Source: Armatimonadetes bacterium Uphvl-Ar2 (GTDB lineage: Bacteria; Armatimonadota; Fimbriimonadia; Fimbriimonadales; Fimbriimonadaceae). From it: DNA of 64,000 nt. The stretch's first letter is position 1, and each line of letters starts with the position of its first letter. The stretch spans positions 2,170,001 to 2,234,000 of the forward strand of contig CP021424.1 of the NCBI GenBank assembly GCA_002162095.1. Reading direction: 5' to 3'. The notes beneath the pieces were generated by a model. It made no database searches and was not told the origin of the DNA. It saw only the letters and a program-made list of their open reading frames with translations. Below are positions 28,093 through 40,249 of this stretch, piece by piece. Both the position numbers and the translations under genes were made by a program.

Positions 28093-29406
28093 TCACTTGC
28101 CGATGCAGAAGTCTTGGAAGATGCGCGTGAGCACGTCCGGCGGGGTGGTTTCGCCGGTGATTTCGCCCAGGATGCGGATGGCCGAACCCAGCCCCACCGC
28201 CGCCAAGTCATCCGGCACGGGCTGCGTGAGCATGGCCTGGACATCCCCCAACGCCTCTTGCACCCGGGTCAGAGATTCGGCGTGGCGGGGGTTCACGGTG
28301 CCGATTTCCGCGTTGGGCTGGCCGGCCCAATCCTGCATCCAGTCCGTGAGCGCGGTCAGGCCCTGTCCGGTTAAGGCTGACGCTGGGACTCCCTTGGCCA
28401 CTTGCGGAGCGAGGTCGCACTTATTGGCAATTACTAGGCCCGGCCGCCCTTCCCACTCCTGAAGTAGAGCTCCGTCGGCCTCAGTCCAACCCAGAGTTGC
28501 ATCGTAAACGTGCCACACCACATCCGCATGGCGCAGAGCTTCGCGGCTGCGCTCGATGCCCATTTGCTCCACCGTGTCTTCGCTCGGGCGTAGGCCAGCG
28601 GTGTCGACGATGCGGGCCGGGACCCCGCCCAGGTCCAGCCACTCTTCCACCGTGTCGCGGGTGGTGCCCGCAATGGGGGTGACGATGGCGCGGTCGCGGC
28701 CCAAGAGCGCATTGAAGAGGGAAGACTTGCCGGCATTGGGCAGGCCGACAATGGCCACGGCCGCTCCGTGCCGCATGATGGCCCCGGTGCGCTGGGTCGC
28801 TAGCAGGGCATCCAATTCCGTCTGCACTCCTTGCACCCGAGCGGCCAGTGCCGGCCGATCTAGGTCGCCCACTTCCTCGCTAAAGTCCGTGCTGGCCTCC
28901 ACCATGGCCAGGCAGCCGACGAGTTCATCGCGAACCACGCCGAGCCGTGCCCGCAGCGCCCCGTCCCGCTGGCGATGGGCCGCGCGCAGTTGATTCTCAG
29001 TGAGGGCGTCTACGGTATCGCGCACCGCTTCGGCTTGCGTGAGGTCGATGCGCCCATTCAGGAAGGCCCGCAACGTGAACTCGCCGGGCCTCGCCATCCG
29101 TGCCCCCTGGGTCACACAGATCTCGAGGAACTGCGCCACGGAAACTGGCGACCCGTGCAAGTGAAACTCGGCACTCTCTTCCCCGGTGAAGGATTGGCCC
29201 TCGGCGAACAGCAAACAATAGCCGTCATCGCCGTGCGCGAAGTGCCCGTAGTAGGCGTAGCGTGCCTGGGGCGAAGCGGGCAACACCCGAAAGACTTGCT
29301 CCGCAAGGGCCCATGCCCCCGGGCCGGACACCCGAACCAAAGCGACGGCCGCTCGGTCCCGCCCCGTGATGGGGGCGACAATGAGTTCCGAGAGTCCGTG
29401 AGCCAC
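28093..29406 (-). CDS. mnmE: tRNA modification GTPase MnmE
   Basis: 437 residues from GTG 29406. With MnmG it installs the 5-carboxymethylaminomethyl group on wobble U34 of certain tRNAs. The N-terminal folate-binding domain has IVAPITGRDRAAVALVRVSG and GEFTLRAFLNGRIDLTQAEAV. The central G domain has G1 GLPNAGKSSLFN, G2 IAGTTRDTVEE, G3 DTAG and G4 NKCD. The C-terminal FCIGK is intact, with its essential Cys. It starts 36 bases from the divergent lipoprotein gene, so the two promoters overlap in that gap. Confidence 0.96.
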   Translation of the reverse strand: MAHGLSELIVAPITGRDRAAVALVRVSGPGAWALAEQVFRVLPASPQARYAYYGHFAHGDDGYCLLFAEGQSFTGEESAEFHLHGSPVSVAQFLEICVTQGARMARPGEFTLRAFLNGRIDLTQAEAVRDTVDALTENQLRAAHRQRDGALRARLGVVRDELVGCLAMVEASTDFSEEVGDLDRPALAARVQGVQTELDALLATQRTGAIMRHGAAVAIVGLPNAGKSSLFNALLGRDRAIVTPIAGTTRDTVEEWLDLGGVPARIVDTAGLRPSEDTVEQMGIERSREALRHADVVWHVYDATLGWTEADGALLQEWEGRPGLVIANKCDLAPQVAKGVPASALTGQGLTALTDWMQDWAGQPNAEIGTVNPRHAESLTRVQEALGDVQAMLTQPVPDDLAAVGLGSAIRILGEITGETTPPDVLTRIFQDFCIGK

Positions 29407-29431
29407 ACGGCGGGCATACCTGAAACGGGAC

Positions 29432-29437
29432 TACAAT
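29432..29437 (+). promoter_or_regulatory. -10 box for the lipoprotein pair
   Basis: TACAAT five bases before ATG 29443, too close for a ribosome binding site, so the transcript is probably leaderless. Confidence 0.5.
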
Positions 29438-29442
29438 AGGGC

Positions 29443-30120
29443 ATGAAGCAATCCTTGAAGGGCCCGGGAGGGGTCCTGAGGTCGTTTTCATTGCTGGCGG
29501 GCCTGGTGATCCTGGGCTTGGTGGGCTGCCAAAACGGCAGCGCCCCGGCCGCCGAGACTCCCGGAGGGGCCAGCCCGACGGCGAACGCCCCCACGACTCC
29601 GAACGATGCGACTTCGCCTGCTACCGGACCGGGTGGCTCGCCGGAAGCCAAGCCTAAGGACACCAAGGACGCCAACGCCAAGGGCGAAATCACCAAGTCC
29701 ACGGGACCGGAGTACCTTGGCTCTTGGCGTATCCAGGTGAGCGAGGACATGCGCGCGGCCGCCGAAGAGCAGCTCAAGAAGTCCGAGACGTCCTATCGCA
29801 ACAGCGGCCTCAGCGATGAGGAAGTGAAGCAGAAGATGGACGAGGCCCGCAAGATGATTGGGGGCGTGCTGGATGGGACCCGCTTACTATTGAGCCAGGA
29901 TGCGACCTTCCGATTGGACTCCGGGGGCTACGGTATCAGTGGTCGCTTTGCTGCGAGTGGGCCTCAATTGACTCTTTATCCGGACCCGAGCACTGCCCCG
30001 AGCGGGGAAACCGCTGGCCTGACCCAATCGGGACCCATTGAATTGACCTACGACCCGGAGACCAAGCAACTTCGAGGCCTGCAGGGCAATGCCCCCGTGG
30101 TTTTTGAGCGTGCGCAATGA
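29443..30120 (+). CDS. lipoprotein of unknown function
   Basis: 225 residues. Signal peptide with lipobox LVGC (Cys at about residue 29), so it should be lipid-anchored to the cell envelope. A Ser/Pro/Ala/Thr-rich linker (about 30-75) leads to a folded part with YLGSWRIQVSEDMRAAAEEQLKK and DGTRLLLSQDATFRLDSGGYGISGRF. The motif order (short charged helix, then xxGxW/F strands) is like small lipocalin-type or META-like envelope proteins, but no family is certain. Its stop overlaps the start of the next lipoprotein (ATGA), so the two are coupled and probably act together. Confidence 0.75.
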   Translation: MKQSLKGPGGVLRSFSLLAGLVILGLVGCQNGSAPAAETPGGASPTANAPTTPNDATSPATGPGGSPEAKPKDTKDANAKGEITKSTGPEYLGSWRIQVSEDMRAAAEEQLKKSETSYRNSGLSDEEVKQKMDEARKMIGGVLDGTRLLLSQDATFRLDSGGYGISGRFAASGPQLTLYPDPSTAPSGETAGLTQSGPIELTYDPETKQLRGLQGNAPVVFERAQ

Positions 30121-30599
30121 AGCCGATCCTGATTCCCGCCCTCTTCGCGCTGGTCATCGTAGGTTGCCAGCAGTCCTCGGCGCAGACCCAGGGCCAGGCC
30201 AATGCGCCGAAGCCTTGGGACTCCTATGTGGGGTCCTACGAGATGATTTTGGACCCCGTGGAGCTCCGCGACTTTAAGGAAAACAACCTGCCCATGCCCA
30301 AATTGGAGGTCAAAGCGGACGGCACGTGGGTGCTGACCGTGCTGGACGAGCGCCAAACCGGGACTATGGAAGGGAAGGACGGGGCCCTGGTCCTGACCGT
30401 GGTCCGGGTGAATGAGGCCCCTCTCAAGAAGGACCCAGAGAAAAAGTCCTCCCTGGCCGTGGTGAACACCGAAAAGAAGGATTTATTGATGTATGACGGT
30501 GTAAATGACGCCGAATACCGCTTCCGACGCCTGGCCGAGGGTGGGGCGGCGACCCCCGAGAAGGACCAGGATTCGAAGGAAACGTCCTCCGCGCCCTGA
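30117..30599 (+). CDS. lipoprotein of unknown function, partner of the preceding gene
   Basis: 160 residues. Signal peptide MKPILIPALFALVIVGC with the lipobox Cys at residue 17. The mature part has YVGSYEMILDPVEL, ADGTWVLTVLDERQTGTMEGK and NDAEYRFRRL, a compact beta-rich domain broadly like the C-terminal half of the preceding lipoprotein (a GxW/Y opening and alternating strands). The start overlaps the stop of the upstream gene. The rRNA promoter follows 38 bases later. Confidence 0.72.
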   Translation: MKPILIPALFALVIVGCQQSSAQTQGQANAPKPWDSYVGSYEMILDPVELRDFKENNLPMPKLEVKADGTWVLTVLDERQTGTMEGKDGALVLTVVRVNEAPLKKDPEKKSSLAVVNTEKKDLLMYDGVNDAEYRFRRLAEGGAATPEKDQDSKETSSAP

Positions 30600-30637
30600 G
30601 CCGGTGGTCCCGTTTTTCCGACGTTTCTTTGGGATGC

Positions 30638-30666
30638 TTGACTCCTTGGGGTCGGGCTGGTATAAC
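30638..30666 (+). promoter_or_regulatory. promoter of the 23S-5S rRNA operon
   Basis: TTGACT, exactly 17 bases, then TATAAC (30661-30666), a near-consensus sigma-70 promoter about 100 bases before the 23S gene. It shows that 23S-5S has its own promoter instead of following a 16S gene. Confidence 0.7.
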
Positions 30667-30724
30667 TCCTCTTTGCCGGTGGCCACGAGCCCCGGCGAAG
30701 TTGCCCCAAAGGGCGAGCATTTTG

Positions 30725-30769
30725 AAAGCTACATAGAGGTACGTAGACTGCGTAGTAAAGGCACCGAGC
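30725..30769 (+). other. 5' arm of the pre-23S processing stem
   Basis: The stretch from GAAAGCTACAT through CGTAGACTGC to TAAAGGCACCGAG is complementary to 33655-33700 after the 23S gene, with only a few bulges. This long duplex is the expected RNase III substrate that brings the two ends of pre-23S rRNA together. Confidence 0.7.
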
Positions 30770-33652
<2,883 letters not shown>

Positions 33653-33654
33653 AC

Positions 33655-33700
33655 TCGGTCCTTTACTAGGCAGTCTACGTACGCATGTAGCTTTCAAAGT
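33655..33700 (+). other. 3' arm of the pre-23S processing stem
   Basis: Contains CTCGGTCCTTTACTA, GCAGTCTACGTAC and ATGTAGCTTTC, the complement of 30725-30769. It lies between the 23S and 5S genes and should be removed during maturation. Confidence 0.7.
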
Positions 33701-33739
33701 GCTTGAAGCATAAGGCAACAAAGCACAAAAGAGTTATCT

Positions 33740-33855
33740 TTGCGTGACCATAGCGAGGGGGTCACACCCGTTCTCATTCCGAACACGGCCGTTAAGCCCC
33801 TCAGCGCCGGAAGTACTTGGTGGGAGACTGCCCGGGAGATAGGGACGTTGCGCGG
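33740..33855 (+). rRNA. rrf: 5S ribosomal RNA
   Basis: About 116 bases with the typical 5S core: the CACACCCGTTCTCATTCCGAACACG loop region, GAAGTACTTGGTGGGAGACTGCC and GGGAGATAGG. It lies about 90 bases after 23S in the same transcript. Ends are estimated to within a few bases. Confidence 0.93.
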
Positions 33856-33870
33856 AGATACATTTTCAGA

Positions 33871-33899
33871 AAGGCCCTACTTCGGTAGGGTCTTTTTTT
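33871..33899 (+). terminator. Rho-independent terminator of the rRNA operon
   Basis: GGCCCTAC, a TTCG tetraloop, GTAGGGTC, then seven T. A strong, textbook terminator right after the 5S gene. Confidence 0.9.
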
Positions 33900-33926
33900 G
33901 TTTATCCCTCCCAACTTTCGTATCCT
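33898..33926 (+). promoter_or_regulatory. promoter of the peroxiredoxin gene
   Basis: TTGTTT, 17 bases, TATCCT (33921-33926), then six bases to ATG 33933. The -35 overlaps the T tract of the rRNA terminator. The predicted message is leaderless or nearly so. Confidence 0.5.
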
Positions 33927-33932
33927 AGAGAT

Positions 33933-34403
33933 ATGGCTCTGTCCATTGGATCCCAAGTTCCTGACCTCACCCTCAAGTCGCTCACGGCGGAGGGGTTAGT
34001 GGATGTTTCCCTGCGTAGCCACGTAGGCAAAGCTCCGTTCGTGGTGCTCTTCTTCCCAGCTGCCTTCACCGGCGTTTGCACGCAAGAAATGTGCGACATT
34101 TCGAAGGGTCTGCCGGGCTTCGGCGACATCAAGGTCTATGGCATCAGCCCGGACGCACCGTTCGCGCAAGCCGCTTGGGCCAAGCAAGAAGGGATCACCA
34201 CCACGCTTCTCAGCGACTACCAGCGCGCCGCGGCGCAAGCCTTTGATGTGGTCCTCCCTGATCTTGCCGGCCTCGGCCCCGGCTCCAAGCGAGCAGCATT
34301 CCTGGTCGCCCATGACGGCACCATCAAGTACAGCGAAGAAACCGCCACGCCCGGCGATCTTCCGAATTTCGCCGCCCTGGCTGAAGCCATCAAATCCCTC
34401 TAA
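33933..34403 (+). CDS. peroxiredoxin (AhpE/Prx type)
   Basis: 156 residues. Thiol peroxidase that reduces hydrogen peroxide and organic peroxides. The active site is PAAFTGVCTQEMC: the peroxidatic Cys sits in the TGVCT motif with the conserved Pro and Thr, and a second Cys four residues on (CTQEMC) could act as resolving Cys. The thioredoxin-like fold is clear from VGKAPFVVLFFPAAF and IKVYGISPDAPFAQAAWAKQEGI. The conserved Arg is in SKRAAFLV. It is closest by eye to the AhpE/1-Cys-like redoxin group, and the reductant is unknown. Confidence 0.9.
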   Translation: MALSIGSQVPDLTLKSLTAEGLVDVSLRSHVGKAPFVVLFFPAAFTGVCTQEMCDISKGLPGFGDIKVYGISPDAPFAQAAWAKQEGITTTLLSDYQRAAAQAFDVVLPDLAGLGPGSKRAAFLVAHDGTIKYSEETATPGDLPNFAALAEAIKSL

Positions 34404-34482
34404 CAAAGAACCAAGACCGGGGGCATCAACACGTCCCCGGTCCCCCTACTCCAACCCCCAATTCTCAGGCAAAATAGTGCCT

Positions 34483-35466
34483 GTGAAGATCGGTTTGTTT
34501 TCGGCGCTCTACGGGCACCTGCCGCTCCAAGAAGTCTTGGCCAAGATGGCCGCGCAGGGGCTCCAGGCCATCGAAATCGGCGTGGGCGCTTATCCCGGCC
34601 AATCCCACATCAATCCCGATGAACTCTTGGGCAGCGCGGATGCCCGCGATCGCTTCCTTGGCCAAATCCGAGACCACGGGCTCACCATCAGTGCCCTCAG
34701 CGTCCACGGTAACCCGATCCATCCGAACAAAGAGATCGCCCAGGCGCACCACGATGCCTTCATCCGGGGCGTCAAGCTAGCGTCCGCCCTCGGCATTCCC
34801 GTCGTCAACGGCTTCAGCGGCTGCCCTGGAGACCATCCCGGTGCCGTCAACCCCAACTGGGTGACCTGCGCCTGGCCGGACGAGTATCGCGACATCCTTG
34901 AGTGGCAGTGGAACGAAGTGGTGATCCCCTATTGGACCGCACAATCCCACGTCCTCAACGAGAACAACGTCAATTTCGCCATCGAGATGCACCCCGGCTT
35001 TGTGGTCTACAACAACGAAACCTTGCTCCGCTTGCGCCGCAGCACCGGCGAACACGGCCACCGCATCGGCGCCAACTTCGACCCCAGCCACCTCTGGTGG
35101 CAGGGCATTGACCCGCTCCTAGCCGTCCGCGAGCTCGGCGAGGCCGGCGCCATCTTCCACGTGCACGCCAAGGACACGCTCATCGACCCCCACAACTCGG
35201 GCCGCAACGGCAACCTCGATACCAAGTCCTACGGAGACCACCTCGGTCGAAGTTGGGCATTCCGAAGTGTCGGCTATGGCCACGATGCCAAGTGGTGGAA
35301 CGACTTCGTGAGCATGCTGCGCAAAGTGGGCTATGACTATGTTCTCAGCATTGAACATGAAGACGGGCTCATGACATCTGATGAAGGTCTCGCCAAGGCC
35401 GTCGCCCTCCTCAAGCAGGTAGTGATTCAAGACCCGGCGGGCCCCATGTTCTGGGCCAGAGACTAA
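34483..35466 (+). CDS. sugar phosphate isomerase/epimerase (AP endonuclease 2-type TIM barrel)
   Basis: 327 residues from GTG 34483, seven bases after CAAAAT (34470-34475), a -10-like box. It has the xylose-isomerase-like TIM barrel pattern: KIGLFSALYG, GLQAIEIGVGAYPG, ISALSVHGNPIHPN. Putative metal ligands are in FAIEMHPGFVVYN (Glu), GANFDPSHLWWQG (Asp, His), FHVHAKDT (His, Asp) and LSIEHED (Glu, His). Such enzymes isomerise or epimerise sugars or inositols; the substrate cannot be inferred. A longer reading from 34138 overlaps peroxiredoxin in another frame and is rejected. Confidence 0.87.
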   Translation: MKIGLFSALYGHLPLQEVLAKMAAQGLQAIEIGVGAYPGQSHINPDELLGSADARDRFLGQIRDHGLTISALSVHGNPIHPNKEIAQAHHDAFIRGVKLASALGIPVVNGFSGCPGDHPGAVNPNWVTCAWPDEYRDILEWQWNEVVIPYWTAQSHVLNENNVNFAIEMHPGFVVYNNETLLRLRRSTGEHGHRIGANFDPSHLWWQGIDPLLAVRELGEAGAIFHVHAKDTLIDPHNSGRNGNLDTKSYGDHLGRSWAFRSVGYGHDAKWWNDFVSMLRKVGYDYVLSIEHEDGLMTSDEGLAKAVALLKQVVIQDPAGPMFWARD

Positions 35467-35512
35467 ACGGACAACGCGGTACAATCCCGGGTTCGCGGAG
35501 GCGAATTCTCAC

Positions 35513-38055
35513 TTGTCGCGGAGTTCACTTTTTCTCATCATCGTTGCCATCGTCACGGGCCTCGCGGTCTGGGCGCACCAGTCCACGCCTTATCGCTTAG
35601 GTCTGGACGTCAAGGGCGGTGCCCGTTTGACCTTCCAAATGGACCCGGAGGAGTTGGCCAAGCTTAAGGACGCCAACCCCGCCATGATCCAGCAGGATCT
35701 GGTCAAGATCATGGAGAACCGGGCCGGCGCGGCTCTGGGCGTTCAAGAAGGGTCGGTGGCCAAGAAGGGCACCGATCAGATCATTGTTGAGCTGCCCGGC
35801 TTTACCGATATTGAGCGTGCTCGCGAAACCCTGGGCTCCACGGCTAAGGTGCAGGTCTTCCACGCTCGTAGCGTAGACCTCGGGCGCTATAGCCCGGGCG
35901 GGCAAGAAGGCGATTCGAATGCGCCCTTCATCCCGTTCACCAAGCGCACCGGTGAAACTCTTAAGCCGGGCGATGCCGAATACGAGCAGATGATCGAGGG
36001 TTGGGACCTCCTCCTCGAAGGTGGAGATGTCACCAACGCCACTCCCATGGCTCAGGGCAACGGGGTCGTGCCGCTGTTCAATTTTGGTGGTCAAGGCGCC
36101 GTCAAGCTGGAGCAGATGACGCGCCGGTATCTCAACCGCTCGCCGCACCTGGCGTTCGTATTGGATGGCCGCGTACTCAGCATCTCCCCGGTCAAGGACG
36201 GCACGATCCTGAAGGACAGTGCGTTTATTGATGGCCAGTTCGATTCGCAGTATGTGGTCGGTCTCACGGACCTTATCAAGGCCGGTTCGCTGCCCGTTTC
36301 GCTTAACCTCATCCGCGAAGAATCGGTTTCGCCGACCATTGGCAACTACGCGCTCGATCGCATGATCCAGGCGGGCGCCATCAGCTTCGTCATCATCGCC
36401 ATCTTCCTTATCGTCTATTACGCCTATCCGGGCGCGATTGCGATGGTGGGGATGTTGCTGTACACGCTGTTCACCCTCACGGTGCTCAAGCTGATGAACG
36501 CCACGTTCTCGCTGGCCGCCATCGCCGGTTTCATCCTCAGCGCGGGAATGGCTATCGACGCGAACATTCTCGTCTTTGAGCGACTCAAAGAAGAGATACG
36601 CAACGGGAAAACCGTGGATAAGGCCATGCGCCTGGGCTTCAAGCATGCCCTTAGCGCCATCGCCGACTCCAACGCTTGTACCATCATCACCTCATTGGTG
36701 CTGGTTAGCTTCGGCACCGGGGCAGTCAAGGGCTTTGCCGTTACGCTCGTGGTCGGGGTCGTCATCTCGTTCATCACCGCGTTCTTCTTCACCCGCGCTA
36801 TTCTCACCGGCCTGTACTCTTTGGGCATTGGCCGCAATGAGAAGTCGTACGCGCTCAAGCGCGCCTGGTTCGGGGAAAACCTCGAAGCCGGGGCCGATTC
36901 CAAGACCCTGCCGATCATCCGCAAAACGCGCACGTGGTTCCTCATCTCGCTGGGCCTCATCATTCCGGGGCTCATCGCCCTCGGCATGGGCGGCATCAAG
37001 CAGAACGTTGAGTTCCAGGGCGGCTACCAGGCGCAGTTCGTGGTTCCGCAGGGCGGCGATCTCACCGTCGGCAATGCCCAGAAGAAGCTGGAAGATGCCG
37101 GCTTCCCGGGAGCCAACGTGAAGTTCTCCGAATACGAAGGGAAGGCCTATGTGGACGTGACGGTGCCGGCCAAGGGTGCCGCGGCGGCCAGCGACGGCGA
37201 AGAGTTGAATGCCGAGGCCAAGGATAAGTTGGCCGCGGCCCTGGGCACGACTACGGAAGGCGCGAGCTTCAGCAGCGTCGGCCCGACGGTGCAACGAGAA
37301 ACCTGGGAAGGCGCCATAAAGATGGTCGTCTACTCCACCATCCTCATCGTTCTCTATCTCACAATCCGGTTCGGGATTGCGGTGGGTGGCCTCAAGAACG
37401 GGATCAAGTTCGGGGCTCAGCAGTATTTGCCTTGCTTCACGACGTGGTCTTCGTGGTTGGCCTCTCGGCCATCGTGGGTCTAGCTCTCAACTGGGAGATC
37501 TCGGCGCTGTTCCTCACTTCCATGCTCACCGTCATCGGCTTCTCGGTGCACGACACGATCGTCGTGTTCGACCGCATCCGAGAGAACCTGCAGAAAACGA
37601 GTGGCAACGAGAACCTAGAAACGATCGTGGACCGCTCCGTCACGCAAACCGTGGCCCGCTCCATCAACACCTCGATGATGACGATCGTCCAGTTGGGCAT
37701 CCTCATCGCCATCGGCACGCCCACCCCGGACCTCAAGTTCATGTGTGTGACGATGCTGGCCGGGATCATCATCGGAACCTACTCTTCCATCTTCAACGCC
37801 TCCCCGATCCTCTACATTTGGGACAAGATGACGATGAAGCGCAAGGGCGAAGGCGCCGGTCTGGTCGCCGAAGCCGAGCGGGAAGCCAAGCTTCGCGCTC
37901 AGCAAGCCCTGGCGGGCATGCAAGCCGCTCCGGCGGCGGCCGGCAGCACGGCGGGTGTGATGAACCCCACCGGGCAAAGCGGTGCGGGCTACGCCACCAT
38001 CAAGCGGCGTGCCGGCGTGCAGCCCATCAAGAAGAAGGACGAAGACGAAGAGTAA
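35513..38055 (+). CDS. secDF: fused protein translocase subunit SecDF (one frameshift)
   Basis: Single gene coding SecD then SecF, about 847 residues once corrected; it uses the proton gradient to complete export through SecYEG. It starts at TTG 35513 with GGAGG 11 bases upstream. SecD part: YRLGLDVKGGARL, a periplasmic P1 domain, then membrane helices with SAGMAIDANILVFERLKEE. SecF part: NVEFQGGYQAQFV, then GFSVHDTIVVFDRIRENL with the conserved Asp and Arg. The frame breaks in the G4 run 37412-37415: NGIKFG passes to GSAVFALLHDVVFVVG only if one G is added. Likely a sequencing error. The tail is Ala/Gln-rich. Confidence 0.93.
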
Positions 38056-38067
38056 TCGCGCAGGCGG

Positions 38068-39513
38068 TTAGGCATCCAAGCCGGAGTGAGCCAGGGCCAA
38101 AGCGGCCAAGGGTGCTCCGGCTTTGTTGTGGCACTCTTGCCATTCGCTGGCCGGCACACTGTCGTAGACGATGCCTGCCCCGGCCTGCACATAGGCACGC
38201 CCGTTGCGGATGAGAATGCTGCGAATGGCAATCGCCAAGTCGGTATCGCCGCACGCCCCAAAGTAGCCCACCGCCCCGCCGTATAGGCCTCGCCGCGTCT
38301 TCTCTATCTCATCAATCACGGCCAGGGCGCGTACCTTGGGGGCCCCGCTCAGGGTGCCCGCGGGGAAGGTAGCCCGCACCAAGTCGTACGCCGACATCCC
38401 CTCGCGCAGGTTGCCCACCACATTGCTGACGATGTGCATGACGTGGCTGTAGCGCTCGATGACCATCAGGTCATCCACACGCACGGATCCGAAGTCGCAC
38501 ACCCGCCCTAGGTCGTTGCGACCGAGGTCAATCAGCATCACGTGCTCCGAGGTCTCCTTCTCGTCCGCCAGCAATTCCGTGGCCAGGGCGTCATCCTCGG
38601 CCTGGGTGCGGCCGCGCTTACGCGTGCCGGCAATGGGGCGCACCCGGGCTTCGCGCCCTTTCAGCCCGACGAGAAGCTCCGGCGAGGCCCCCACCACGTC
38701 CAGGTCGCCAAAGCGTAGCAAGTACATGTAGGGTGAGGGGTTCAGGCCCCGCAAAGCCCGGTAGAGCGTGAGCGGATGGGATTTGAACTCGCCTTCCCAC
38801 CGGATGCTGGGCACAAACTGCACCCCGTCCCCGGCCTTCACGTATTCCACCACGCGTTGCACCCGGTCCTCGAACTCCTCTTGCGAGAAGTTGCAATACA
38901 TGGTCGGCGGCTCCGTCTTGGTGGCGGGCAGGGGAGGCAAGGTTCCAGTCAGGCGGGCTTCTAGCCGATCCAGCTCGGCGCGCGCGGCGGCATCGCCCCC
39001 CGGGGTGCCGTCGCTCAGCGCCAAGAGCTTCATGTGCATTAGCGCGTGGTCAAAGATCACCAGGCTGTGCGTGATCATAAAGGCCACGTCGTCCAGGCCC
39101 AGATCGTCCAGGTTGTCGTCCGGGATGCGCTCCAGGAACCGCACGAAATCGTAGGCGATCAACCCCACCGCACCGCCGCATAGCCGGGGCAGTCCCTCCG
39201 CATCGGCAATCGGCACTTGGGGGCAGCGGGCTTCGACTTCGTGCAGCGGGTCCTCGCCGGGGCGCAGGGAACGCTCAAAGCTCCCCGTCTCGTCGGCTAC
39301 CATCACCCGGCCTTGATGCGAACGCACCACGGCGTGCGGGCGCACCCCCATCAGGCTGTAGCGGGCCAGTTGCTCGCCGCCGGTCACGCTTTCCAAGAGG
39401 AAGCTCAGCGGCTCATCGTGGGCGAGCTTCCAGTACGCACTTAAGGGGGTCTCCATGTCCGCACGCAGCACGCGCGTCACGGGGGTCAAGTACGTTGGGT
39501 TCGCCACAGCCAC
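38068..39513 (-). CDS. trpE: anthranilate synthase component I
   Basis: 481 residues from GTG 39513. Converts chorismate to anthranilate, the first step to tryptophan. The N-terminal LLESVTGGEQLARYSLMG contains the LLES motif used for tryptophan feedback. The chorismate-binding domain has VGASPELLVGLKGREARVRPIAGTRKRG, IDLGRNDLGRVC, GTLSGAPKVRALAVIDE and GGAVGYFG. TAGAAT (39520-39525) lies six bases before the start, so the message is probably leaderless; no trp leader peptide is present. The glutamine amidotransferase trpG is not adjacent. Confidence 0.95.
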   Translation of the reverse strand: MAVANPTYLTPVTRVLRADMETPLSAYWKLAHDEPLSFLLESVTGGEQLARYSLMGVRPHAVVRSHQGRVMVADETGSFERSLRPGEDPLHEVEARCPQVPIADAEGLPRLCGGAVGLIAYDFVRFLERIPDDNLDDLGLDDVAFMITHSLVIFDHALMHMKLLALSDGTPGGDAAARAELDRLEARLTGTLPPLPATKTEPPTMYCNFSQEEFEDRVQRVVEYVKAGDGVQFVPSIRWEGEFKSHPLTLYRALRGLNPSPYMYLLRFGDLDVVGASPELLVGLKGREARVRPIAGTRKRGRTQAEDDALATELLADEKETSEHVMLIDLGRNDLGRVCDFGSVRVDDLMVIERYSHVMHIVSNVVGNLREGMSAYDLVRATFPAGTLSGAPKVRALAVIDEIEKTRRGLYGGAVGYFGACGDTDLAIAIRSILIRNGRAYVQAGAGIVYDSVPASEWQECHNKAGAPLAALALAHSGLDA

Positions 39514-39519
39514 GACCCC

Positions 39520-39525
39520 ATTCTA
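39520..39525 (-). promoter_or_regulatory. -10 box for trpE
   Basis: TAGAAT on the minus strand, six bases before GTG 39513. It fits the leaderless pattern and leaves no room for a transcription attenuator. Confidence 0.5.
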
Positions 39526-39565
39526 CGCCCCGGGGCTGCCTCGCGCCAGCCGTCACAATGGAAAG

Positions 39566-40219
39566 GTGAGTCCAGCGGCGCGGAGGTACCAAGATGTGCA
39601 AGATCGAATCGCCCGCGCGGCCGAAGGCGCGCACCGAGACCCGGCCGACATCACTCTGGTGGCGGTGAGCAAGACGTACCCCGTCGAGGCCATCCTCGAA
39701 CTTTACAACCTCGGTCACCGCCACTTTGGCGAAAGCCGCTGGCAAGATGCCCGCCCGAAGATCGAAAGCCTCCCCTCTGATATCACGTGGCACTTCATCG
39801 GGCACCTGCAAAGCAACAAAGCCCGTCAGGTGGCCGAGCAGATGCCGGTCATTCATACCATCGACAACGAACGCCAATTGGCAGCCATCGAAAGGCAATC
39901 GGCGCTCACCAAGATTTTTATTGAGGTCAATTTGGCGCGGGAGCCACAAAAAGCAGGAATCTTTCCGGAAGACCTTGACAATTTCTTGCCATGCGTCGCA
40001 AACTACCGAAAGGTTCAGCTCCTCGGCCTAATGACCATCGGTCCGGCTGAGGCGGAACTCGAAGAGCAAGGACGTCTCTTCCGTCAACTCGCGCAAATGG
40101 CCCAAGGAGTGGGACTCGAGCAGTTGAGCATGGGAATGAGCGGTGATTTTGAAACCGCGATTGCGCACGGCGCGACCCATGTGAGGATAGGGTCCTCGTT
40201 ATTCGGTTCTCGCAACTAG
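39566..40219 (+). CDS. pyridoxal phosphate homeostasis protein (YggS/YlmE family)
   Basis: 217 residues from GTG 39566. PLP-binding alanine-racemase-like TIM barrel without racemase activity, involved in vitamin B6 balance. Motifs: ITLVAVSKTYP with the PLP lysine, HFGESRWQDARPKIE, WHFIGHLQSNKAR, LLGLMTIGP, LSMGMSGDFETAIAHGATHVRIGSSLFG. CACAAT (39554-39559) lies six bases before the start. Its position just before sepF is the usual dcw-region order (ylmE-ylmF). Confidence 0.95.
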   Translation: MSPAARRYQDVQDRIARAAEGAHRDPADITLVAVSKTYPVEAILELYNLGHRHFGESRWQDARPKIESLPSDITWHFIGHLQSNKARQVAEQMPVIHTIDNERQLAAIERQSALTKIFIEVNLAREPQKAGIFPEDLDNFLPCVANYRKVQLLGLMTIGPAEAELEEQGRLFRQLAQMAQGVGLEQLSMGMSGDFETAIAHGATHVRIGSSLFGSRN

Positions 40220-40249
40220 GTTGAACCCAACCAGGTCAGGGACGAGAAC

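Noticed and set aside
26998-28374. 458-residue open frame opposite clpB
   Set aside because: Antisense shadow of clpB with no RBS and no recognisable domain.
37400-37440. programmed ribosomal frameshift in secDF (and in dnaE)
   Set aside because: No slippery heptamer with a downstream structure; the break sits in a G run like three others in the window, so base error is simpler.
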